This document shows, one piece after another, positions 49,150-62,402 of a stretch of 64,000 nt of DNA. Every line of letters begins with the position of its first letter. Position 1 is the stretch's first letter. A program made the translations under genes and the position numbers. The stretch is from NCBI RefSeq assembly GCF_030463565.1, contig NC_134652.1, forward strand, positions 10,009,897-10,073,896, written 5' to 3'. Source of the DNA: Pelecanus crispus. Its lineage: Eukaryota; Chordata; Aves; Pelecaniformes; Pelecanidae. Below the pieces are notes generated by a model that saw only the letters and a list, made by a program, of their open reading frames with translations, was not told the origin of the DNA and ran no database searches.

Positions 49150-49414
49150 CTGCTGGCCTGGGTTTAATGTGCGGGGAGGATTATTTGTTTGTTTTGGTGG
49201 GTGTGTGCAGGAGAGTGCGTGAGTGCGAGCAGAGGAGGAGTGAGGCTCAGGGCTGGGTGCAGTTACAGGCGCTTCCCTGTGAGCTGGTTCGGTGAGAACA
49301 TAAGCCGTCTGCACATCCCTTCTGGTAGTGCTCTGAATTTGAACAGAGGTGGAGGGAGTCTGCCTGCCCGGCTGAGGAGGGAATGGACTTAGACTGAAGA
49401 ATTATCATCAGAAG
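49150..49414 (+). promoter_or_regulatory. ABLIM1: Candidate alternative non-coding first exon or promoter within the LIM4 intron
   Basis: A G-rich, CpG-richer block (GTGCGGGGAGG, GAGTGCGTGAGTGCGAGCAG, CTGGTTCGGTGAG, CCCGGCTGAGGAGGG) ends in a good donor, AAG|GTAAAT, at 49415. The phase-0 frame needed for the next LIM4 exon has no ATG after its last stop. If it is an exon it is therefore likely 5' UTR, serving a shorter isoform that starts at a downstream Met (inference). Confidence 0.3.
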
Positions 49415-52400
49415 GTAAATCCCTTCCTGTGAGCCTAGATCTGAACTGGAAGGGGCCATGGCTTTCTTCTGGGGGGGAGAGGGGGGTGCAACTTTGTGAT
49501 GTGACTGAATAGCTTGCCAGTGATACCAGAACAGGGTACTTGTACTTTTGTTCCTGGGCACCGGTACGATTTTTGTAAAGGCTGTGTATAATTCTGTGGC
49601 TCAGATAAAGACAGTGCAGCTAACATGTTCTTAAGCTGCCAGGTAGAGAAGAGAATGGCACAGAGCTTGGGCTCTCTGATTGCAACACTATGATTCTTTA
49701 TCTCAAATAGTTCTTAACATAGTTTGTTGGCTCTTTTGGTCACTTCTGGAGATCTGTTGCATAGAAGTAAGGTTAGAGTTTGTTTCCAGTTTCCCTCCCT
49801 TTTTGCCGAGAAATGTGTTTTATCAATTAATGTAGAATGCTGATTTTTTTTTTTCCTAATGTGGGGTTTGTTTGCATAAAAATGGGGAAATGAAAAGTTT
49901 AATAATAACTCAGGATATGGGTGAATGGTTCAGACCATTCAGGTTGTCTATGTAGCTGAGCAGCAGCATAGATTTAACTTAATTAGTCTGCCCTTCCTTG
50001 ATGAAGAATATGCTAGATGTAATTGCCTAGAACTCCACACCATGCACAGGGTCAAACGTCTAGAATAAATATACTTCCAGAAAAATAACGTGAATTGCTT
50101 CATGTAAAAATCTTTCTAACAGGATTTTGGTGATTTTGTTTCGTGTCCCCCCCCCATCTCAAAAGATTGAATTTGGCAAGAGGGGTATCTGTAGTTGGGA
50201 AAGACTTGACAGATAAAGATGACAAAAGAGTGTCTGAAGTTGTCAGAGCACTAACAGAAGTTCAGTTGCTATGGCAGCATAATCACAAGGCATTAACTTC
50301 TCGGGAATGGTTGGGAAACCATCCTGCAGTCAATTTGAACATCGGTAGGAAGGAGAGGAGTGTTAAGAGGATGTAGGGATGGTGAATAAGAAGAGCAAGT
50401 TGTAACAAGTAATTTGAAAAAATAACCAATTAAAGCTTCCTTATTGCCACAAAGACATTTGTGAAATCTTGCAGGTGCTTACAAAAATAGGGCTTATCTG
50501 TATAAATTGCTTTCCTGAGTACAGTGTTGCTAATTAGGCTCTGTATTTCCTAGCACAGTATCTTTAGCTTTTACCTTTTTGATTTAGTTAAACTAGTGAG
50601 TTTCTTGCACTAAATATTATTGAAAAACTTTAGCAGGCTGATTGAAATACTTTAAAATGACATTTCAGTAGAGGCATATATATTAGTATAAAGTTTCTTG
50701 CCACCAACAGCAGCCTTTGTGATATATAGCCAATGCATGTATTCCAGTACATCAGGTACTTAAAACAAGTAGCTTTTTCATGTCTTAGAGGTGCACATAA
50801 CACATACCAGTTTTCAGTAGAAGAGTATTGTACCCTATTTTTCTTGTGACATAGCTGTATTAAGAATTCAGTTACATGGTTGTCACTGCAGAACACGTCT
50901 TGTTCTCCTCTTGCAACAGTCTGCTTTAGGAAAAACGTAATACTCTATTTTTATTTTGTAGCATCCATTGCTGCTTCTGTTAAACCTTTGCATTGTGCTA
51001 GTGCTACCTGCCACAATCACCCACAACATAAAATTAATAATGATCCCTGCACCAAAGTACGTACACTGAAAACAAAACTTCCTCCAGTGTCGCAGTCTCA
51101 CTGTCAATTGGGATGTAGTGATAGGGGAATGTGAGGCACTCTGTAGCAATATGAAATTATTTCAGCCAGTTACTTTTTGTTTCTCCCGGACTGAGATCAC
51201 AATGAAAAATGGATTAAGTGGTGAAATATTTTTTTGCAGGATTGTGATCTTTCATTTTTAAGTCTTGCTTTAAGTCCTCCTACCAGTGGAGAGTTTGCTA
51301 CTGACTTCTAGAAGAGCAGGATAGGACTTAGACCTGTCCCCCGTAAACAGTAATTGTTGGGAAGAATGCAGCAATAACATGTTTGAAACTTGAAGTCAAG
51401 AGGAGCCTGTTGGGGCAAGTCTATAGCTGCCACCTGTTTGTAACAGGCTCCATCCGGGTATCCTGCTTAATGTTCACTCTGGGAGGACTCAGTCCCCTCT
51501 CTCTTTTGTCTGCTGTGTCAGGGTGCTTTAGTGGTGTGGGGGGAAAGAAAAACAAAAACAAAAGCTATGTCTGGAATCTCTAGGGTCTTTGAAGTCCACA
51601 GAATTAACACCTGTCTTTAGTGAGCAGGTGGTTTATAGATGAAGAAATATGATACACATGAGTATTTTGTGGGTGATTAAATGTTTGAAATGACCACCTG
51701 GAGCACAAAATGGGTGGATTTTAATTACATGCTCGTACTACATTAGAAGATCATACAGGTCTAATAGTTCTTTGGATAGATATCTGGGATGTATGACATT
51801 TATTACAAGCCTTTTTCTTTGTAAGAAGGAAAAACAGCACACAGCAAGAGATGCACCTTTTCATCACCAGCAACACAGATACTCTGGCATTTAAACTGTC
51901 TGTGATAATAGCTTGGGATGTTTTGTGGTTTGCAGAAACCACTCTGAAATCAGCACCATGAATCATTTGAGTTTGGCTTAAAATGTTAAGAAATGGACTT
52001 TTACATGTAGGGTTCGGAGAGAGAGATTTGTAATCTGTACAGATGAATCTTCTGTTGCTTTGAATTCTTTAAAGCAGTTGCATCTTGTCTGGCAAATGTT
52101 TTTTCTTACCAATGAGGAGAGTGAGAACTGAGGCAGAAAACGACTTTAAGCAGACTTATCTCAGCAGCACGCTTGAACTACTACTGTTGAGGCAACAACT
52201 GTGGAGACCCTGTACTCAGCTGAAAACTGAATGGCAGCAAATGATGTTAGGTATCCTTTTCTGCTTTATGTCCATCACCTCCTTCCTGTTCATTGCCATA
52301 GTAATATGTTGTATCATGGCTATTTTGTTGGAATAGTTTTCCTGTGGTAACTAGAAATCTTGATTTTATATGGAGCTGAAGAAAACAACGTAGGGAGTAA

Positions 52401-55064
52401 AATCCCTGTGTCTTGGCTCTGACAAACTCTGACAGGATGTTCATGCCAACTAGGATTCGAAAGTATGCCTGCATAGTTTTGCATCTGTAACTGGAAATCA
52501 CATGTATCAGTAGTGAGAAAACTGACAAATAGAACAAAAAAAACCAAACTTCTGCCAAAACTAAAAGGCTTTGCTTTTATCAGAGTACATGTTGGTGGTC
52601 TGACATTTATTCAAAGTTATTTTATTTGAAAAAGACAACTGTTTATCTGCACTAACTATCCACTGGTTACCTTGATGTCCTTTGATACTTCCATTTTAAA
52701 TTTAGTGTAACATAAACACTTTGGCCAGAGTTACAAAGCAAGGATTCCTGAGAAATGTCTGGATGTAGTGAAATCCAGGCTCATTATTATGTATTGGTGA
52801 CTCCACAGTTAAGACCACTGTGGCTGGGAGGAAAAATATTTGAAGAAAATCTGTCCCTTCCCTAGATTGTCATCTGTTGCTTGTTGTGACCTCTTGCTGA
52901 AAGAGATTCCCAAAGGTAGCATTGCAGTTAATCAAGGATAAAACCCATTCTTTAGACTTTTTAAAGCATTATTGGATCAGAATAGCTGGCATGACAGTGA
53001 CTTTTAGCATCAGTTTGCTGCATTGAGTGTTTCATGTCTGCTTTGTTTCTTACCAGCTACCTTTGTTTAATGTTTTCTGGTTATTTTCTACAGGTGTACT
53101 GTGTGTGACCTCATGCTTAGTTTCTTTCCCCCCTCCTTTGGCCTTCACAACTTTTCTTTCTCTGTTGTTCCTGGGACACTCCCTCTGAGCTGAGTGCAGA
53201 CATCAGAATGGAGACCGGGCTTTGCTAAATCGCATGCCAAAGGTTGCACAGTTCCTGAAACAGCCTTCTGACACAGAACTGGAAAGACAGTTTTATGTTA
53301 GATGAACAAGAAAATCAGCTACAGTTATTTGGATCTAGTGGTGTGCTACACAGAGGTCTGGCAGGGCTGGGAGTCTGAGAATTTGAGTTCTCTGCTTGTC
53401 TCTGCTGCAAGCATTAATTTTGATCCAAGGCAACTTGCTTAATCTCCCAAGCTCTCAGTTGCTTCATCAGTTAGAAGGTGGTTTGCACTTGCCCGCTGAA
53501 TAGGTTAACATGAGTTTTGCCTAGTGCTGACCTGTTTTCTTAACCTTCCCCATACTACAGAGCCCTGTCTCGGTGCTGGACCCTCTGGGTCAGTAGCAAT
53601 TCTAGTGCTGATGCAGCACACCCAACCCCAGAACTTCTCCTGGCGTTACACTTGAACTGCCTCTCTGAACCACAAGCCGCACCAACAAAAGCTTCCTTCT
53701 AGCAGCAAAGCCTCTGCTATACCAGGGATTTTGCTGCTTAGCCAAGGCAGCTCTCAGTGAACTGATTTAACTCTATTGGAGATTTTTGCAATGTAGCCTT
53801 AGACTCTGACTCTAATTATTCTGCTGGTTTGGTCCAGACCTGTGCTCCCTAGGAGAAGCCTGATGCATGTGTAAAAGCTGCTCTCTATGTAAAGCCCATT
53901 GGAATAGATTTTACGGTCAGAGGAACTGCTAAAATCATCTTGCTTGACCTTCTCTTTTCAAAATCATAGCGCTTTTCCCTAGAAACCAAAGGAAAGCTTA
54001 TCCTTTGGGAAATTATCCTGCCTTGTCCTGCAGACTGCAGAGTGGTTGTAAGGCCACAGATTTGCCCTCTTGCTGCTTAAATTACCTTTACTTCTTAGAA
54101 ACTTCACCTTATTTTGAGGTTAAATTTGTCTAACTTCGGCTTTTTGATGTTGTCATAGTTTTTTCATTGGGATTGAAAAGCTCATGCTCTTGCCTGCTGT
54201 TATCTGCTTTGCTTTTAATCACCTGTCCATTGTGATCTAGTCACCTGAAGCCTCTCTCCAAATAGTGATTTGACTGTGAGTTCTTCAGGTTCACAGCTGA
54301 AGACTCGCATTGTTTTGATGGTTCTCCACTGAACTCTATTCCGTAAACCCACATGTACATGCTCACTAGTGTTAAAATGGCGATGTTGCAGCAACTGTAG
54401 TCAAAAGCAAAGCCTTTTTTCTGCTTTTCCTTTATATTCTTTATATACATTAAATGATCAGAAAAGCCAGCTGTTTCAGGTACTCTGAGAGCATTTTCTG
54501 GGAGATAAGTAATGATGTTCTCAAACTGCCTCCCTCAGTTGCTGTTGCCCACAACGTGGCCCTCAGTCCCACAGGACTCTACTTTCTTTATTTACAGGCA
54601 TATTACGTTAGACTATTAAAACATACTTGTTGTGTTTACATAGCTTAAACAAGCATCGTCTTTGAGTCATCTGCAGATTTACCAGGAAAGGTTTTTATAT
54701 TCCTGTCTTGGACAGCAGTAGAGGTACCTCATGCTGTGGGTAGAAGGAAGTAATCTCTGAGGTGTCTGGCTCAGCAAAGCCTCCCCTGCTAACACGTCCA
54801 TCTGTCAGAGAACTGCCTAGCTATAGTTTTCTCTATGACTCGAGTACAAATTATTGAAGTCTCCTAATTTGTAAATGTTGACTCATGGCAAACACTATTT
54901 AAAAAAAATCTTACTCAATAAACAGTATCAAACAGGAAAAATATGTTTTTTGGCATTGTCAAATACAGACCAGAAAGGATACACTTCCTGAATACTCCTG
55001 CCTTTTCTGTGTCATCTTGCATCATTTTACATTTACAACTCACAAGGGACCTTTGCCTGATCTG

Positions 55065-55067
<3 letters not shown>

Positions 55068-55096
<29 letters not shown>
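55068..55096. repeat. T29 homopolymer
   Basis: Twenty-nine uninterrupted T, the longest homopolymer in the window. Confidence 0.95.
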
Positions 55097-56870
55097 GTGA
55101 TTCTTTAATAAAGACTCATATTGTCTTTAAACATATTGTCCATAGTTATTTCTTTGGTAACTTTAGCTTTCTCATCAGTTATCTTTTTTTCTAACTTAAT
55201 GACTTAGTCATTGTCTTTTTTCTTTTTTTGTTAATAGTATCTCAGTTCTTACGATTTTTCTGTGCCTCAAGCATATGGACCATGATAACGTCTTTCTTTG
55301 TATTTTAGAATACAGAATTTGGGACATTCAGTAGGATGTCTTAAAAATTCATGGGTTTATCCTTTTATAGTTACTTTAAGATCTAGGAATACGTTCCTTT
55401 AAAATTCCACATGCACATATAACACTGCTCTTTATTTCTGTCTGTCTGTAAATGCAATCAAATCATGATCAGAATGGAAATAGTTACTAATTTTTGGAAT
55501 TGTAAATAACCTTTTTATGTTAGGATGAGCTCTAGTATTTGTTACCTGCTGTCAGGTGCAAGACTTTCTGATTTATGAAATAATTCTGTTTTGTTTTGTT
55601 TTTTAACATACAAAGGGGGTTTGTTCCTGACTTTTCTAGCTGAATTTCAGCAGGTTGAAGTCAGCTGTAGTTCTACTGACTGAGAAAGTTGTTTCTAATT
55701 AAAGAAACTAGTAATATCTCAGTCTTCCAAGATCCCTCCCATTGTTTTGGAGATATCATTGCAGCACTGCAAATAGAACTTCAGTGAATGTGATCTGCTA
55801 ACGCATATACATCAAGCTCTGTTATTAGAAGTTCAGCCAGAGGGACAGACCGAGGGAGTAACAGTCACTTCGTGCAGAGAGTTAAAAGGATAAATGTGGG
55901 TTTGTTTCACTCATGTACTCACATATTCCTGATAACTCAGCAGCCCTGTTACCACTGAATGAAAGAAAACATGAAGATGACTTGGAAAGCGGGAGATTCC
56001 TGGTGTTACGAAAAATTGCATATCACATGCCTCCGGTACATAATCCATTCACGAGGCTCCGTGCTGTCCCTTGACTTGTGCCATGTAACTACCACTCAGC
56101 AGCAAACCGAGCTAAGGGCTTTGCTTTGCTTTCAGCAGGCTGGAAGCTGTGGCTGGAATGGCTTTCTCGCCTTAGTGCAGAGAGACGGATCACTCAACTG
56201 TACAGCTCAGCAGAGCTACGCAACAGTCTTGGTAGTCAGTAGAGGTGTATTGGTTGGTTGGTTGAGACAAAGTTATAGTTATGCCAGTATTATTAGGCTG
56301 TTTGAAAAGGCCCTTGGCACTATGGTGAAGTTACTGTAAAGCAGCTTTGCTGGTTGATTCTGCTTCCAAACTAATCCAGCAATATAAAGGTAGCTGTAAT
56401 CAGGTCCTTTAGGTGAGATATCTTTACATGTCAAAAATCCATGACAGACAAAATGCGTACAAGGAATATTTAGTTCTCCAATGCTTTGTGAAGCCTAAAG
56501 ATTACAGAAGACATAGAAAGTCCACACCTGTACTTATGAACTGGACCTGTTCCAGCATTGTTAAGAAATAGAGGAGGGGTTTGTATCAGGCCTTGCCAAA
56601 TGCTTGCTGTTGAGAAGTTCAAAATTAAAACAAAACAAAAAAATGTGTGCAATAAACATGGTTTAAAAGAAAATTGAATGGCAGATGCTGGATTTTGCCT
56701 TCATATGCACCTAATATAAGGGTAATGAAGGCAGTGAATTCACAGATTTGTATTGTAACGGGATGAGAATGAAACTACATAGAAAACCCTGTCAATTCAT
56801 TTACCTCTTCACTACAAAACAGAACATGCATCTAAAGAAAACACTGCGTGCATTCAATGGTTAGCTTTCC

Positions 56871-56917
56871 TTTTTTGCAGAATATACACATTTCATTTTT
56901 TGCAGAATATACACATT
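56871..56917 (+). repeat. 25-bp tandem duplication carrying two splice-acceptor-like motifs
   Basis: TTTTTTGCAGAATATACACA plus TT occurs at 56871 and again exactly 25 bp later at 56896. Each copy has a T-tract ending GCAG, like a 3' splice site. Confidence 0.9.
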
Positions 56918-59900
56918 ACCTTAATAAAACCTAGTACCAGTATTTCCTCTGGATTGCCTCTGGTTAACTACGTGTTCAGTCACTGGGATTAGGTTTCACT
57001 GTGCATAGATGTAACCCAGGATCCTAACAGAGATGCCATAAAGCTGTGTCTGCTATTGCTTTGCTCCTCTGAACGCCCAGAGTATTCCAACTGGCCACTT
57101 TGGGCTACTGTGGCTACATTTCTTAGTTGAGTGGAATTACCTGCTTTATAGTAGCAACCTCCTGCTGTTAACCGTGTAGATAATGTAAGTTCATAGCTTT
57201 GGTCCTGTGTGTAGCATAGCTGCCTCATGAAGACAGAATGAATAGCTCCCATAAAGACCATAGTTGGTAGTTAAGCGTTTTACCTGTGTGTGCAACTTGC
57301 TCGACATTGGATGTTGCAGGAAAGTGAGAACTCAAAGCAGAGCTGACAGTGCAGTCACAAGTGACTGCTAACATCTTACTAAAATAAAGTCCAGTTGATA
57401 TTCAGCTGCTATGAGGACTGTTTCTTCATGCCAGCAGAGCAGTTGCACAACTGGGGATTTAGCCTGAATCATTGCTCATATCTTTGCTATAAGGCAAAGT
57501 TACATTCCAAGCAGCTAATAATTGCATTGCTATTAGTAGCAGCTAATGAGTATAACAATATTGTATGCTGACAGAATTAACACTAATAAGTTACAAAGTT
57601 TATTATAGTCCGTCTGTTAAGGAATATACTAGAATGACATTGGCAGTCACTGTTGGGATGCTGGGAAGTATTTCTTTATAAAAATCAGAAACCAGGCATG
57701 AATTAATAGTGCAAGTGTTCATAGCAGCAGGACAGCTGCAGTGTTGGCTTACCCAAGGCAGCACAGTAAGCAATGGAAGGCTCTGAGGGTCTTCCATGTC
57801 TCTGGCGTGCACGTTGTCATTCAGATTTACAGTCACGGCCTCACGCTCCATTTCCCACTGTCCCCCGGTGTGGTGTCTTGTGTCTTGCAGCCCCGTCAGC
57901 CTGGGAACTGCCAGTGTGAGCTCTGCTTCCCGCTGCTCCCTCCTGTCTCAGGTTGATCGGAGGCAGAGACTGTGCTGAGCGCTGTTTCTCTTGAGATGTT
58001 GTGACAGTAGTGTTAAAAACAGCTTTAGAAGGTCCTAGTTTTACAGAGACATCTCAAACTAGGATTTATCAGGCTAGAAATTTTTCAATGTTTCAATTGT
58101 ATTACACTTTCCTTCCTTTGGTAGTAACAGAGAAAATTATGGTAGATTCTGAAGTTCCTTGGAGACAAAGGAGCTGCGCTTTTATTTTTGTATATGAGCA
58201 CAGATATTTGTAGTGGCTTGCTAAACAGATAAGAGCCTGGGAAAAATGAGTGGACAGTTTGGGTCAGGATGTTATTAGAGGCAAATTTGGGTCTTCATAG
58301 TATTTGTGCTGTTTCAGCCACCCATGAGATCACAGAAGCCTGCAGAGAAGGAAACAATGGAATTTGATGTTATACCGAACATCAAACAGGGTTGAAGGTT
58401 CTGTGACCTCTGCAAGTAATTAAAATAAAGCTTCAGTGGAAAATGGTAGGCTACTGCCACAGTTCCTGTTTTACAATTTGCAACATTCCTTAAGGGTTTT
58501 AAAAGATGAGTCCAAGTTACTCTTTGTGCTGCTGCTTAGTCCTTAAGAGAGTTAAGAAATCAGGTCATTCTCAGAGTCACAATAGAACTAAATATTTGAT
58601 TAGGTTTGTCCATCAAATGGGCCCATTATATCTGTTCATAAAGAATTAAAAAAAAGAAAAAGGGTGGGGGCTTTTACTCTTAAATGTACTCTTAAAACTA
58701 CATAGCAGTTTTTGTGGTATTTAAATAGTATTAGAAAAGTAAAGCTTTCTACATGTTTAATAGCTGTTTGTCAGGTGATTGCTAAGATATCTTTGAATGG
58801 AGAGTGAGTGCAGCTGTGCAAATGTAATGCAACAAATATGTACTTAATTGTGTCCTTTGGCCAGCAGAAAATGTCTGTTGGTAATTAGTTCTTCCTCTAC
58901 CAGACCCACTGGCATGTGAGCTCTCCTAGCGGGATTCTTGTTATTGTTCTCTCTGGCTCTTGTTCGCTGTTGTTGTGGAAGGAAGGACAGAGCTGAAGGC
59001 ATGAGTAATAGGAAGTCTTAAGCTCTCACGTTCACCAAAAAGGAAAACATTTATTTAATCAGACTAGAGCCCTACAAGCACTCAGAGAGTAAAAGTTAGT
59101 CTTGTGGGAAGTGGGGACAGAGGGGATGGGCTTGGAAAATACAGTCCTTGGTTTTTGAAGTACTATTACCATGGGGTTAAAGCTGTACGTGCTCAACGCA
59201 GGGACTTTTTATGCTGGGTTTCTGGGGCACGTTACATCAGCTTGCATGCAGCTCTATTTTTAGCTTCTGGGTTGGAATTATTCTTGTGATACCCACCGTT
59301 GCCGTCCCTGAGACCTGTATCAGCACACTTTTGGCTTCAGGAGGTCCCCAAAGGTATCTTGATACAGTGAAGGCAAATGAGTGTTGTGCATATTGTGAAG
59401 AGTTGGAGCATCAGCGGTGTGAGAAGGGGTTGTACAGGACCTCAGCGCATCGTGTTTAACTGGTGCTCCACATAACTCCCCACCTCCCACCCTTTTGGTT
59501 TACCTTTTAAACTGCAAGAGGTCTCTTTAAGCTTGATGCACGCAGTGTGTAATGCGATGGCTGTGTTCTGGGATCTTTCCCATTCCGGACAACTGTACAG
59601 GGCTATTACCCCTCCATTAGAGGGAGCCTTCAAAGCCCTCTGTAAACAGTACACAGTGGCTTTTGAAGTGGCATTGCAGACTGGTTGAGTCAGCTGAGGA
59701 GGATTTCTGTGTTCCAGTTGAAGTTATTTAAGAGAATATTATGCTGGATGAAGGCTGAAAATTGATAGCTGCTGAGTCTGAAAAGGTGATCTATGAAAAA
59801 TTTGGTGTCTCATTATTAACTATTATTATAGGTCTTGCTGTTGTTATAATACATAGTAGAGCTTGTACTTTTGCTAATGTTACTTGGGATATGTCCTCTG

Positions 59901-60068
59901 CATAATATACACATGAAGCTCCCATATGTAGCCCATCATTCATGAATTCTGACTGCTGAGCCTCCGAACATCATTCATAAGCCTTAGAGGAGAGGGATTA
60001 CATGGTTTATTCTGAGGACTGGTCATGAGGAATACATTTCTGTAATGGTTTTCCTTGGTAGTGTTTCT

Positions 60069-60160
60069 CCAAAGTATTTTATGAAGGACATTAAATGTTA
60101 TTTAACCTTCTTTGTAGATTGGGAAACTGAAGCTCAGTGTTGCTAAAGACTTGATTCCAG
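60069..60160 (+). mobile_element. MIR-like SINE relic
   Basis: CCAAAGTATTTTATGAAGGA, then ATTTAACCTTCTTTGTAGAT and TGGGAAACTGAAGCTCAGTG, then CTAAAGACTTG. This keeps the order of the MIR core (caaagcgctttac...ttttacagatgaggaaactgaggctcag...aagtgacttg). Confidence 0.55.
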
Positions 60161-62330
60161 TATAAGTCTTGAAATGGCCAGAATAAATAAAACCTTAGTA
60201 CTCTGTAAAATAATGTTGAAACCTATTTTCTGTACATGAATATGCATATAATGTACATATTGTGTATAGTAGATGTATTTAGTAATATACAGAAAATAAA
60301 TGGAATGCATATATCGCTGGTGAACCATGAATCAGTGAGACTTGCAGAACCATGGAAAGCTACTCAAATTTAACATCCGTATATTCACATTTATAATGGC
60401 ACTTATAATATACCTTTGGCCACTGTTCCCTCATTCTGCAATTCTAAGGTTCTGGAAGTATTTGATAAATGGGTATATACTACTTCTTTTTTTAATCTAA
60501 ATTTTTCTGTCTACTGTGTTCAAATGGGACTTAGTCTGAGAACCTATTTTAGATTTGTCAATGTGGGTAGAAGATAAATAGCAAGGTCAGAAGAGATTGT
60601 ATACTGTTATAAATTGGTAACTGATGTTCTTTGCTTCTACTCTAAGTGCAAGTGCCAGCTGATTTAACATAGAATTTAAAAGCAGTGACAGTAACATGTA
60701 GGTTTAATATTTCATTTGACAAGAAACTTTGCTGTCAATTCATTCAACTTCACCTAAGAATTTGTATGCAAAGTAAGAGTAACGATATTCAATATTATTT
60801 TGGTTGGTTTTAGCATTTCTAGCTAAGCAAAACCAAGGTATTTTCAGCAGTGAATTCAGCTTACTCAAACTCAGTTTAGGGACAGTCCTCTAAGGTATGG
60901 GTCAGAGATTGCACTTGATGGTTTGTATTGTCCTCGACCAAAGACCTCAACTAAAGCTGAAATAATTCAGAAGGGATCAGAAACAATATGATAGATCAAA
61001 ACCTAGTGGCTGCATAGCTGTATTTTGAACAAGAAAGTGATTTGTTGCTGATGGCAGGGTGCAGGATGCCACCTGAGAAGTCCTTGTGTAGCAAAGCTAA
61101 CTATAAGGGATTTCTGGATGTGACGTGAACTTGAGAAAGGGTAAGGAGAGCTAGGCATAGTGGGAAGGAAGTGATTTTAACCCTCTTGCACTTTGGATGA
61201 AGAATGTTCAGGGCAAATGTGCACTGAAATAATGCTACTTGTTACAGCGAACAGGACTGAGATACAAATCTTGCAGCCCACAGCACAGTAGCATAAGATT
61301 ACAGGAAGCCGCACATTGGCCATACTGAATGAGGATTTAGCAGCCTGAGAGCTGAGCAAGACCAGATCTGTAAAAAGTGTGAATATTTCATCCTCTTGCA
61401 GATCCAGAAGGTTTTCCTAATACATTGTAAATGACTGATTTTTAGCAACCAGTTTTCACAGATGATTACAGCAAGTCAGGCACGGTAAGATTAGGCTGGA
61501 GTTAGTTGGGATGCAGATTGTTTTCCAGTGGATACCCGCTGAAGAAAGCCTTCCACTCCCAAGTCGTAGAAATATTACTGAGGCAGAAAACTCATGAAAC
61601 TCTTTTGGAAGCAACAACCGCAGCTGCTGTGGTATGTAACTCCCCCCAAACCTCTCCAGTGCAGGATGTGTTAGCACTTAGCAAGTTTTTGTTATCTGGG
61701 GTGTGGTGTTCATTCATCATCCCTCACACTAGGCTAAAATTTGGCCAGTTGTCTCAGCCTTGGGGAAAGATCTGATAAACTTGAAATCGGTCTCTTTGGC
61801 TGTTCTAAAGACACACATGTACATTGTTTAAACTATGTCCTCTTGACAGTAGCGTATCAGAAGTTTTTCCAGGAGAAAAATCTTCAGAGAGGCCACAGGT
61901 CTACACGTAATGTTATGATGAATTCTGGATTTGTTTCTCCTATAAATAGCCTGGCTTTTAAAAACATGTAAACTGCCTGTAGCGATTAACAGATGAGTAC
62001 TTGAATCCAGGCGCCTTTTCTAAAGGATCCTTAAGAAAAGCTTTGTGATGAGGAGAAAAATAAGTGGAATGTTTATTGGATGATCACAGCAAGTGAAAGA
62101 CTCATTATAGCATTAGATGGACCAGACACAGGCCCTTTTAGGGTCAAGCTAGCAGAAGTAACTGACCAAAGTTATTGTGAATTAACTGCAAAATGAGGAA
62201 CAGGAAACTCAGAAGCCTGGGGTAGGACTGCCAGCATAGCTACGCAAAACCCAAAGGACTGGCACCTTTTGCTGATGACAACGAAATGCAGCATTTGATT
62301 AAAACATAGGTGCCATATGGCTTGCTTGTT

Positions 62331-62402
62331 CCTAAACAAAAAACCAAAGAAAACCAAACAGAAACCTCAAAAAAACCCAAACCAAAAGCACCACACCTCA
62401 AA
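62331..62402. repeat. A/C-rich low-complexity tract
   Basis: About 70 bp of AAACC/AAAACC-type sequence with almost no G or T. Confidence 0.7.

Noticed and set aside
55959-56339. 126-codon plus-strand open frame
   Set aside because: Although ATG-started, it has no recognisable domain, no splice signals in phase and no supporting context.
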